A stretch of 24,732 bases of DNA, from contig JAQTRH010000002.1 of the NCBI GenBank assembly GCA_028711925.1, forward strand, positions 1 to 24,732, in the 5' to 3' direction. Each line of letters starts with the position of its first letter. Positions within the stretch are counted from its first letter, which is position 1. The DNA comes from Candidatus Nanoarchaeia archaeon. Lineage in GTDB: Archaea; Nanobdellota; Nanobdellia; Woesearchaeales; CG1-02-33-12. Shown here in pieces: positions 14,136-22,600 of this stretch. The notes beneath the pieces were generated by a model that did no database searches, was not told the origin of the DNA, and was given only the letters and a program-made list of their open reading frames with translations. Both the position numbers and the translations under genes were made by a program.

Positions 14136-15694
14136 TATTGCTCCTCACCATAAAAGGTTATGTTTGCTATTTTTGATGTTGGCGGTTCGTCTGACGGGAC
14201 TTCAACCCTTATATCAATCCTTGCTAAATCGTTTTCATCATTCCTCTTTAATGTGTCAATTATTTTTTTGAATATATCTGACATATCTGCCCATGATGTT
14301 TGTGATTCTTCCCAATTAAATGAATTTTCTTCTGTTGAGTTAGCAGCCTTGAATTGGAAATATGAGGTGTTGAGATGTGCAGATGAGCTTGACCATAAAG
14401 AAGTTGATTTTATTGATACATTAACATCTATATTTCCGTCATTTTCAAGAAGCAAAGGTTGAGGGTTATCATTTGTTGTGTCGTTAATCTCAAGAATTTC
14501 CATCGCTCCAAAGTTTATAGAGTCTTCTCTTAACACCAAGGAGATAGAAGGAACCAGCGTGAAGTTCCATGTTTCTGACCATTCTCCGTATCCGTCTGAA
14601 TCATTGGCTCTTACTCTCCAATAGTATGTTGCGAATTCAAGTTCTGATGGCTGGATGTAATAATTATTGGTTATTCCTGTTTCATTTATTGTGTTGTCAC
14701 TCATTTCTTCTGTTAAGCTTACATGGAGATGATAGGTTATACTGTCATTATCCTCATCTATGGCTTCTGTCCAGTTGAATTTTGGAGTCCTGTTTAAAAA
14801 TAAGCTGTCGTTGTTTTCTGGATATGACAAGTTTACTGCTGATGGCAGGCTGTTCAACACAGTTGCTTCTGTTGTATTATACTTTGTCGTGTTTTCAGTC
14901 GCATCTCCAGCCCAGAACTCTGCAATTAAGGTAGCTCCTTTGCCAAAGCCTGAGCTGCTTAGGTTTGCAACATTAGTGTTTACATTGTCTGATACAACCA
15001 AGGAATGTTCTGAGCCAGATGCTGTTCCATTCACATAAAACTGAGTGTAAGCAGTTAAGATATCGCCAGCATCAGGGTCAGTAACAGTTAAATTTAGTAT
15101 CCAGTCAGTGTTTGTATAAACATTATCTGGCTTTGTTGTGTTTGCTATGATTGTAGGAGGGGTGTTTGCTGCCGTGATATTGCAGCATATTTTTGTTGCG
15201 TAATCAGTACAATTTCCAACATGGGCATTTGTGCTGCCTGATACAGAAGCAATGCATGTATCATAATTATCGCAACTTGTCTCATAGCTGCAATTAAACA
15301 AACCGTCACTGCTGCTTATGCATACACTAAAATCATTATAATTAGACTCATTATTTAATTCCACATGGGCATTTGTCTGGTTGGAAAGGTGCAATAGTGT
15401 AAAGTATTCTCCTGCGCAGCTTGTCCCAACATCTAACCCAGTTGTGTCATTGCAGCATACTTCATATACATAGTTTGAGTTATTGTTTAATTCAGCATGA
15501 GCATTTGTCTGGTTTGAGATATGAAATATATCAGTATTATTACAGTTTGTAACAACCTCACATAATAGTGCTGTGTCTACAACATAAGAGGAAATAAAAA
15601 ATATTAAGATGAAAAAAATAAAAAATCCTAGAGCACCTCCTCTTTTATTCAAAGCTATTCTCTTTTCTTTAATCTTTGTTTGTCTTTCTAACAT
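14135..15694 (-). CDS. Surface protein with TNAH repeats and a fibronectin III-like domain
   Basis: A 519-aa protein with a basic N-terminus (KRGG), one hydrophobic helix (about 23-41) and a large extracellular part. Residues 50-165 contain three related units built on SNQTNAHAELNNNSNY followed by VCC or VC, rich in cysteine and asparagine. Residues about 180-285 look like an Ig-type domain. Residues about 290-378 form a fibronectin III-like domain (PENNDSL...P.FNWTEA.DED...YYWRVRANDSDG), and the C-terminal 130 residues are another beta domain. Many N-x-S/T sequons are present. The single N-terminal helix means it is either a signal peptide or a membrane anchor. It starts 21 bases after the tail-fibre-like gene and overlaps the next gene by one base. 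Confidence 0.85.
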   Translation of the reverse strand: MLERQTKIKEKRIALNKRGGALGFFIFFILIFFISSYVVDTALLCEVVTNCNNTDIFHISNQTNAHAELNNNSNYVYEVCCNDTTGLDVGTSCAGEYFTLLHLSNQTNAHVELNNESNYNDFSVCISSSDGLFNCSYETSCDNYDTCIASVSGSTNAHVGNCTDYATKICCNITAANTPPTIIANTTKPDNVYTNTDWILNLTVTDPDAGDILTAYTQFYVNGTASGSEHSLVVSDNVNTNVANLSSSGFGKGATLIAEFWAGDATENTTKYNTTEATVLNSLPSAVNLSYPENNDSLFLNRTPKFNWTEAIDEDNDSITYHLHVSLTEEMSDNTINETGITNNYYIQPSELEFATYYWRVRANDSDGYGEWSETWNFTLVPSISLVLREDSINFGAMEILEINDTTNDNPQPLLLENDGNIDVNVSIKSTSLWSSSSAHLNTSYFQFKAANSTEENSFNWEESQTSWADMSDIFKKIIDTLKRNDENDLARIDIRVEVPSDEPPTSKIANITFYGEEQ

Positions 15695-15715
15695 CTTTGT
15701 TAATCTTGTCCTTGT

Positions 15716-18646
15716 TTAGCTTCCAAGGCGTATTATCACATCACCTCCTGAGTGGATGTAGCCAGTTTCGTTTATCTTTATGTTTCCGTTAACCTCTAAA
15801 GTATCTGTTGGTTCGGTTGTGTTGATGCCGACGTTGCCCATAGTTAAAATTTTGTCTTCAGCGTATAGCAATTTATTAATAGAAGATTTTCGGTTGGAAA
15901 CCATTTTAAAATCATCAATTTTAACTGTAAACTCTGCATTATTACCCGTACTTTTGAAAAACATCCTAAAGTGATCAACTCCAGTAGACCAATCAACAAA
16001 ATCCTGTTCAGCATCTCCCATTCTTAAAATTATTTTATTCCAACCGTTTGAGAGAGAGGGAAGATCATCGCTCTTCCAATAATATTCTGATGTGTCCTGG
16101 GTATTCCCCAATTCAATTTCACCAAGGACGAATAAAGAAGCATTGCTAAGGTATAACCAAAATTCAAAGAAATCATTATCATTGGAAAAATCAGTAAGAT
16201 CTCCAAAATCATTAGTTGACATAAAAAAAGCCCAATCAGAGGTACTAGCAGGATAATTTCCAGTTAAACTTGCCGAACCCTCTTTCTTATTTGAGGTATC
16301 TTTGGTAAATCCAGTTAACTCTAAATATCCTCCCCAATTATTTGTATTATCTGCCGAATTTAATGACTTTTCAGATAAATAAGAGCCGTAAACAGAATTG
16401 TAAGAAGATACTTTAATATTGCCTAAAACATCCAATTTTTCCTCAGGCGTCTCCGTCCCTATGCCTACGTTGCCTGTACTCTGATTGACATACATCAAAA
16501 CAGCATCATTTGACTGTTTAGTTACCTTAAAGCTACCATTAACTTCCAATTGACTGTCTGGTGAAGTTGTTCCGATGCCTACATTTCCGCTTGAACGGAC
16601 TGTGAAAAGAGCAGGGTCTGAAGTAAGATTCCCCAAATAGGTTTTTTTAATCACTTGAAATGCATTGTTACTATTTTCATACATCCACACAATAGGTGAA
16701 ATTTGGTCTGATGCTGCTACTATACCAAATCCTCCTCCCGGTTCACCGGAATCAACCTGCTGGTTTCCCATGATCTCAAGCACGTTTCCATTTATACTAC
16801 CTATAGTCCTGTTGTAACCTCTGTAATAACCAGACCTTATTGTTACACCATTATTGGCAGAACCTGACCCTACGACATCTAATTTTGTGACTGGGGTTTC
16901 CGTGCCTATTCCAACATCCCCATCTAACTGAATCATCATAACACTTGTATCAGAATCATCATTGTAAAATTGCCATCCTTCCTGAGAATTACCAGAATCA
17001 AGATTGAACCTTAAACTTCTGGCATCTCCGTTGACATTTACTTCAGGTATTAGCGAAGCAACACCCAATGATCCTAAAATTATCCTGTTACCATTGCTGC
17101 TTCCATTGACATACAAAGTTCCGCCGATGTTTGTCTGCCCGTCTCCGTCGCTGTCAATTGTCAGTGCCTGGTCTGTTGTTGCGCCTCGGTCTGCTACATT
17201 ATCAAGTGTATCTGTTCCGCCAGCTGTTGGCCAACCCGTCTTGCAATCCCCATCCAAACAGATTTCAGGCGAATATAGTTTTGCAGATGCCCCTGAAACA
17301 TTAACACTTCCATTAACATCCAGCTTTTGTGTTGGTGATAATGTGCCAATACCCACATTACCAGTTGTTTCTACTGCAATCGCAACTGAACCATCTGCAC
17401 CAATCTTAAGTTTTTGTGAGTCATTTTGATCAAGTGTAAATGCCCAATCAACATCACTTTTTTCATCACGTAAGTAGAACGAAGCATTTTGACCAGTTTC
17501 ATCATCACCACTAGTTATTCTCAAATAAGTCTCTATTCCTGGTCCAATACCAAACTCTGAACGTACAATGCTATCACCACTTAAGATCCTAAACCTTTTA
17601 TCATTGTTAGTTGATTTTAGGTCTAAACTTGTATCTGCTCCAGAACCTCCTGCAGTAAAAATCCAAGGTCTTTCAGAGTTAAACTTTAAAAAATCTTGAT
17701 TGGTTCCACTCCCTAAGGTTAATAGAGTATCCGGCGTAGTTGTATTAATCCCAACATTACCATCTTCAGTTACATACAAAGTGTTGTTAATAGATGCATT
17801 GCCATTAACACTCAACTTCTCTGTTGGTGATGTTGTGCCTATGCCAACATTGCCTCCACTTGGGTTCAAAAGTAAATACATGGGATCAGTTCCCCATTTC
17901 GCAGCTTGTATATATCCATATTCACTAAAACCATTGCCTCCCATTTCCAAATAATAACCATCAGGATCATCACTGCTTTCCAGCCTCAACTGCACAGAGT
18001 CAGATAAGAGACCATCCCCAGAACCATTAATATGCAATAACTGGCTTGGGCTTGTTGTCCCAATTCCGACATTACCATCAAGTATATTCACATAATCACC
18101 ATTATCATCAAAAACAATCCTTCCTTTTGAATCTCCTAAACCAATCCACCCATCATCTATTACCCTAATAAACCCTCCATCACTTATGCCATACCATCCA
18201 AGGTTAATACCCGCTATATAACTATCACCCCAAAATTGACCGACTGCACCTAATCCTCCGACACGATTTGTATACGGAGCGATTGTACCATTTACAACAA
18301 GTGTTTGGTTTGGTTCAGTTGTCCCAATTCCTAAACTTTCATTTATGAATAAGTAATTTTGGAAAGTGAAATTTCCTGTGTCAAATGTTCCTGCTGTTAC
18401 CTGGTCTGCCGGATGCCAGACAGTTCCTGCTGCCTGAACTTGCGGGATGATTAATGAAGCTGTTGATAAAATCAGCATAATCATTATTGCAAAGCTTGCA
18501 TTCATTTTCCTGAAAATCCTGAAAAAGTCTAGAGCTGGCGCTAGGTTGAAGGTTGAAATGAGTGCCGGAAGCAGTTTTTTCAATGGTTGATTTCTGCCTA
18601 ACCTCTTAAACAAATTGTTCCAGTTTTTGTTTTCTGTTTGTCTCAT
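15716..18646 (-). CDS. Tail-fibre-like surface protein with GIGT..P...L.VNG repeats
   Basis: A 976-aa protein. The start at 18646 has a good GGAGG (18654-18658). A long basic N-region (1-47) precedes a helix MNASFAIMIMLILSTASLII (48-67) ending QVQAA, a late signal peptide. The body carries nine copies of the motif GNVGIGTTSP...KL.VNG (first near residue 107, last near 952), familiar from phage and bacterial tail-fibre or trimeric adhesin stalks. Variable beta-rich modules separate the copies. Residues about 765-925 look like a jelly-roll carbohydrate-binding domain (LELTGFTKDTSNKKEGSASL...GWNKIILRMGD...VDHFRMFFKS...KIDDFKMV). No C-terminal S74 chaperone peptidase is present and the protein ends VIIRLGS. 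Likely a fibrous adhesin, probably trimeric (inference). It is part of the surface run. Confidence 0.88.
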   Translation of the reverse strand: MRQTENKNWNNLFKRLGRNQPLKKLLPALISTFNLAPALDFFRIFRKMNASFAIMIMLILSTASLIIPQVQAAGTVWHPADQVTAGTFDTGNFTFQNYLFINESLGIGTTEPNQTLVVNGTIAPYTNRVGGLGAVGQFWGDSYIAGINLGWYGISDGGFIRVIDDGWIGLGDSKGRIVFDDNGDYVNILDGNVGIGTTSPSQLLHINGSGDGLLSDSVQLRLESSDDPDGYYLEMGGNGFSEYGYIQAAKWGTDPMYLLLNPSGGNVGIGTTSPTEKLSVNGNASINNTLYVTEDGNVGINTTTPDTLLTLGSGTNQDFLKFNSERPWIFTAGGSGADTSLDLKSTNNDKRFRILSGDSIVRSEFGIGPGIETYLRITSGDDETGQNASFYLRDEKSDVDWAFTLDQNDSQKLKIGADGSVAIAVETTGNVGIGTLSPTQKLDVNGSVNVSGASAKLYSPEICLDGDCKTGWPTAGGTDTLDNVADRGATTDQALTIDSDGDGQTNIGGTLYVNGSSNGNRIILGSLGVASLIPEVNVNGDARSLRFNLDSGNSQEGWQFYNDDSDTSVMMIQLDGDVGIGTETPVTKLDVVGSGSANNGVTIRSGYYRGYNRTIGSINGNVLEIMGNQQVDSGEPGGGFGIVAASDQISPIVWMYENSNNAFQVIKKTYLGNLTSDPALFTVRSSGNVGIGTTSPDSQLEVNGSFKVTKQSNDAVLMYVNQSTGNVGIGTETPEEKLDVLGNIKVSSYNSVYGSYLSEKSLNSADNTNNWGGYLELTGFTKDTSNKKEGSASLTGNYPASTSDWAFFMSTNDFGDLTDFSNDNDFFEFWLYLSNASLFVLGEIELGNTQDTSEYYWKSDDLPSLSNGWNKIILRMGDAEQDFVDWSTGVDHFRMFFKSTGNNAEFTVKIDDFKMVSNRKSSINKLLYAEDKILTMGNVGINTTEPTDTLEVNGNIKINETGYIHSGGDVIIRLGS

Positions 18647-18653
18647 TTTTTCA

Positions 18654-18658
18654 CCTCC
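18654..18658 (-). promoter_or_regulatory. Shine-Dalgarno of the tail-fibre-like gene
   Basis: GGAGG on the minus strand, seven bases before ATG 18646. It fixes the start at the long N-terminal form rather than at the internal methionine (residue 48) just before the signal helix. Confidence 0.7.
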
Positions 18659-18731
18659 GAAATTCTTTGAATGAAAATTTTGTTTAGCCTTTTTTGTTGC
18701 ATTTTATATCACCTTCTAATATTCTCTATCA

Positions 18732-18854
18732 TCATCTGATCTTCACCAATCCTTTGTTATAACCCTGTTTAATCTGCTCAGCAGTTCTTACATAATTATG
18801 AATTCTGGCATCATCTATGGTGCCGTTAAAATTCTTATTTGATAACAAAATCAT
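18732..18854 (-). pseudogene. C-terminal remnant of a LamG-domain protein
   Basis: A 40-codon stretch starting MILLSNKNFNGTIDDARIHN and ending KGLVKIR. FNGTIDDARIHNYVRTAEQI matches the last strand and tail of LamG domains, as in the neighbouring giant protein (FNGTIDEFKFYNYSLSADQIW). The rest of the domain is missing because the toxin-antitoxin cassette lies directly next to it. GAGGTG (18861-18866) lies 6 bases before the ATG at 18854, so a small peptide could still be made. The minus frame stays open to an ATG at 19619 that has its own GGAGG, but that part is antisense to the toxin-antitoxin genes and shows no LamG features. Confidence 0.65.
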
Positions 18855-18978
18855 AATCATCACCTCTTTTGAGAGCATAACCTCAGAGCCATCATCTAAA
18901 TCGAAAGGTTTAAATATATCCTTTGTGTATACATAATATAAATAATTACACTTAGAAAGAACAGCTTTCTGGTGTTCT

Positions 18979-18998
18979 AAAAATCCATATGGATTTTT
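18979..18998. promoter_or_regulatory. Perfect 20-bp palindrome, probable operator of the toxin-antitoxin pair
   Basis: AAAAATCCATATGGATTTTT is its own reverse complement and lies 19 bases before the antitoxin ATG. TATA-like sequence (AATATAAAT, about 18936-18944) is further upstream. RHH antitoxins usually repress their own promoter by binding such palindromes, so this is the likely site. A 6-bp inverted repeat (AGAACA, 18958-18963, and TGTTCT, 18973-18978) adjoins it. Confidence 0.6.
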
Positions 18999-19017
18999 AT
19001 GGCTTTGGAGGTCTAAA

Positions 19018-19323
19018 ATGGGAACAATAACCTTATCTGTACCAGATAAATTAAAACTGAAAATGAGTAAGTTAGACTGGATTAATTGGTCATCTGTAGC
19101 AAGACATGCATTTTCCAGAACATTAAATGATGCTAAAGAGCTAGAATTAATAAGGAAAGCAAGAGAAATATCTGAGATATCTGAATATGACAACAGGGAA
19201 GTTAAAGAATCTGTTGTCAAGGAAGTTGTTAATTCTATTGAAGACAGTTCTAAGAAACTTAAATCCGGTAAGGCAAAACCCATGGATTTGGATGAATTTA
19301 ATAAGTGGTGTGAATCTATATGA
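19018..19323 (+). CDS. RelB/RHH-like antitoxin
   Basis: A 101-aa protein starting MGTITLSVPDKLKLKMSKLD. The N-terminal beta strand (ITLSVP) and two helices ending in WSSVARHAFSRTL fit a ribbon-helix-helix DNA-binding domain. The charged middle (residues 38-85) is helical and would wrap the toxin. GGAGG (19007-19011) precedes the ATG by 6 bases. The stop overlaps the toxin start by 4 bases (ATGA), the classic antitoxin-first order. It lies on the plus strand, opposite to the surface-protein genes around it, which marks it as an inserted unit. Expected role: neutralises the downstream toxin and represses its own promoter. Confidence 0.82.
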   Translation: MGTITLSVPDKLKLKMSKLDWINWSSVARHAFSRTLNDAKELELIRKAREISEISEYDNREVKESVVKEVVNSIEDSSKKLKSGKAKPMDLDEFNKWCESI

Positions 19324-19577
19324 ACATTGACACAACCAAACTGGAAAAGCAGATGCGGAAGCTTAAACTCAAGGATCCAGCTCTCTTCAAAGCCCTTAAA
19401 ACTAAAATTAACCAAATCGCTAGATTGGACAAAGAAGCTATTAATCACTTTAAGAATCTTAGAGGAGACCTTAGCAACTACAAAAGGGTTCATGTTGGCT
19501 CTTTTGTTCTGTTCTTCAAGATTGAGGGAGATACGATTATTTTTGATAAGCTCAGGCATCATGATGAAGCATATTAA
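19320..19577 (+). CDS. RelE/ParE-superfamily toxin
   Basis: An 85-aa protein with the RelE fold. An N-terminal helix pair (KLEKQMRKLKLKDPALFKALKTKINQIA region) is followed by HFKNLRGDLSNYKRVHVGSF (residues 42-61), VLFFKIEGDTIIFDKL and the tail HHDEAY. Archaeal RelE toxins are ribosome-dependent mRNA interferases. The usual arginine in 'VG.YR' is replaced by valine (VGSFVLFF) and the tail HR..Y is HHDEAY, so catalytic power may be altered or the protein may be closer to ParE. The 4-base overlap with the antitoxin gene shows coupling. It ends 39 bases before the stop of the giant LamG gene, which converges from the other strand. Confidence 0.82.
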   Translation: MNIDTTKLEKQMRKLKLKDPALFKALKTKINQIARLDKEAINHFKNLRGDLSNYKRVHVGSFVLFFKIEGDTIIFDKLRHHDEAY

Positions 19578-19615
19578 GGCATATTTTTCATTCACTTTTT
19601 GAAAATTTTTGATTA

Positions 19616-22600
19616 TCATGGATTACCTCCTGAAGTAAATCCCCCGCTTAACCTTAGGTTGCCTGAACTGTCAATATAGGACATATTGTTGCCTGTTGAG
19701 TTCTGGATTATGAATGAGTCTGCAGGAGGTGTTATTGCCTGCCAGTCCAGCATAGTGCCCCTAAGATACATATTTCCTGTTGAGCCGTCAACCCATGCCT
19801 GCCAGTCTCCGGTGCTGTTTTGGATAATAAAATCATCATTCCCAGAAGGAGCTGTTGAACTGCTTTGTTGTAATGTTCCTGATATCACAACATATCCTGC
19901 ATCATCAAAATAGGCAATATTATTTCCTGTGCTGTCCTTTACATAAAACTTGTAAGCGCCCGGAGTGGTTATCATCAAATCAGATGAATTCAGAGCAGTT
20001 CCATCCTGGTAAGCATCATTAGGAGTTACCTCACATGTCCACACGTCTCCACTAGATGTTTCATTTGAAACAATAGTCCTGTTGTCTGTATGGCTTGCAT
20101 TGCCATCAACAAAATTCTGCCATATCTGATCTGCAGATAATGAATAATTATAGATTTTTACTTCGTCAATGAAACCGTTGAAATATTCTCTAACTCCAGA
20201 TGCTCTGTGCCCTATTTGTAAGTTACCATTCAAATCTTGAGATACGCTACAAGTAAATGATTTTGATAATCCACCATTGAGGTATATTGAACATGTGGCT
20301 CCCTCTTTCTTTGCAATAACATGTGTATAAGTGCTTAATGAAACTGTGTCAGTGGTTGTTGCATCATTTGGTCCCACTCTGTATGCTATAGATTGAAAGT
20401 TTTGATTTATTTCATTCTGGGATAAAACCTTGTCGTAAATTTTAAATACTGCAAAATAACCAACCCACCTGCCAGAGCTTGTAAATCTGTTTCCTATTCT
20501 GAAATTAGCTCCCAAATCTTCATCAACACTGTTTGAAAGTTTTAGGTATGGTGCTTCAATCTTTGAGCTGTTGAGGAAGAGCTGGCTTCCGGAACTATTG
20601 CTGGTAGCAACAAGATGCAACCATTGATCCCACCAATAAGAATCTGTTTGATATGTGGTTGGATTATCAGCTTGTAAACCATTCCAAGCTATATTATGAC
20701 TATCATAATTTGTCAGGAACCACGTCCCTGCTCCATTCCTAGCATCACAAATATATATAGTGCTGCCAGTACCGCTTTTGTATAAAAACGTGTCATAAGT
20801 GAGTGTTGTGTGCGCTCCCATATCTGAGTTAATAGTTAAACCATCACCTCCATCAAAGTAGAACCTGCCGCCGTCATTTGACTGATAAACAGGGAAATAA
20901 GTATCATCATAACCAGCCCCCTCTGCATTTGGATCTCCCCTTGCATCATAATTATTTGTGGTTAAATCATACCAAATACTTCCACTTTCAGGATAACTGT
21001 TATCATTTGCTGCATCTAAATTCAAAATTAAATTTCCTGTAACTGTTCCTCCAACAACAAAGGCAATGGTTTGGTCTTCAGTGAATATTAAATTATACCC
21101 ATCTTCATTGGTGTTTTCGTTGCTGATAATTGCTCCTGTTGTGGCAGAACTTGGATTTATCCATGCTTCAAGTGTGAAATCCTGTGAAGATGAAAAGTTT
21201 ATTCCACTAGTGTTAACATAATCATCTACTCCATCAAACTCATAAGCCCCTCCTACTTTTCCTTCTGAAGTCCATGTTGGTGTTTTTGAAGGGTCTCCTG
21301 CTCCACCAGTTCCATTATTTCCATAGCCAGAGTAATCTTTTATTGAATTGGAAACACTGGCGTTTGCTAAATTTGTGTCAAAGGGCATGTTGAGCACAGC
21401 AATCGGCTCTCCGTCCTTATACCAATTGTAGATTGCAGTTGTATTATCATCATTTGGGTCATACAAATCCTGCACATAGCATGTTATATTTTCATTTGTT
21501 GTATTAGTTCCATAAGTAGAGTTCAGCAGAGGCATTGTATGAGTTGGCGTTCCGGTAATAGTAACATACCAATAAGAGGTTGTATCGCTTACATTCAAAT
21601 CAGATGTTAAGTTAGCATAAGCAAAAAACTCATAGATACCTTCCTCACCAGTTGCATTTACCCAGAAAGTAACCAGTTCACTCTGTCCTGCAATCAATGA
21701 AGAGGTTGAAAGGGGATTTGTAGAAGCGTTGGTGTAAAAAGGGACTGCGCCCGTTGTTGTATTAATTAAGCCGCCTTTAGCTCTTTCTTCACTTCCAACA
21801 TAAGCAAAAGTACTTGGAGAGTTTTGATTCTCATGTGCTGTCTTTATCCATCCTGCTGAACGGGAAGCATTTAAAAAATGTAACTCATAAATTGTTCCTG
21901 TTAGAGAACCTGAACCACCATCATTATCATTTGCAATAGCTACTGTTGTGGGAGCTAGAATGCCGTCATCATGTTCTATTGTGCCACTAGCCCCCCCATT
22001 TATATAATTAGTTACCCCGTTTGCACCTGTTGAACTTCTTACCCACGCGATAGTTGCATCTTCTCCAAGGGGGACGATATCATCACTGTGGCCTTGCCAA
22101 GCATCACCATAATCATAGATATACATCTTACCAATATTGGGTTCATAAGAACTTATCCCCCAACTGGGGTCATAATCATTATCAGTAATAAATGAAAATA
22201 ATCCATGAAAACTATCATCCTCTCTGTTCACCCTTATAAGAACAGTATAATTTCCATTTCCTATAGCAGGGAAGGTTGGACTACTTATGCTTACCCAATC
22301 GACATCATTAAAATAAACCCCTTCTGAGACCCATGCTGGAGAACCAGCAAAATCACCATGATTCTCGTTATCAGTTGAGTCAGAAACATTAGTTCCTGAA
22401 CCCTCTGAGAAATGCCAAACTCCAACATAATCTTCATTCCAAACTCCGCTAGCATTTTCCTGATTAGCTGCTTCAGAATTATTATAATACATTTGGATAG
22501 TTGTGTTGGTATCCCCACTCAATGAGGGAATTTTAACCCAAGCAGTTAAACTGCCCGTAGTTTTATTGAATGATTCTATCTCATGGTTTAGCTTTGTGCC

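Noticed and set aside
18732..19619. A 295-codon minus-strand ORF as a real full-length gene
   Set aside because: Most of it is the antisense of the toxin-antitoxin genes, with no domain pattern. Only the last 40 codons are LamG-like, so I list those as a remnant. The start has a good Shine-Dalgarno, so a chimeric product is not excluded.
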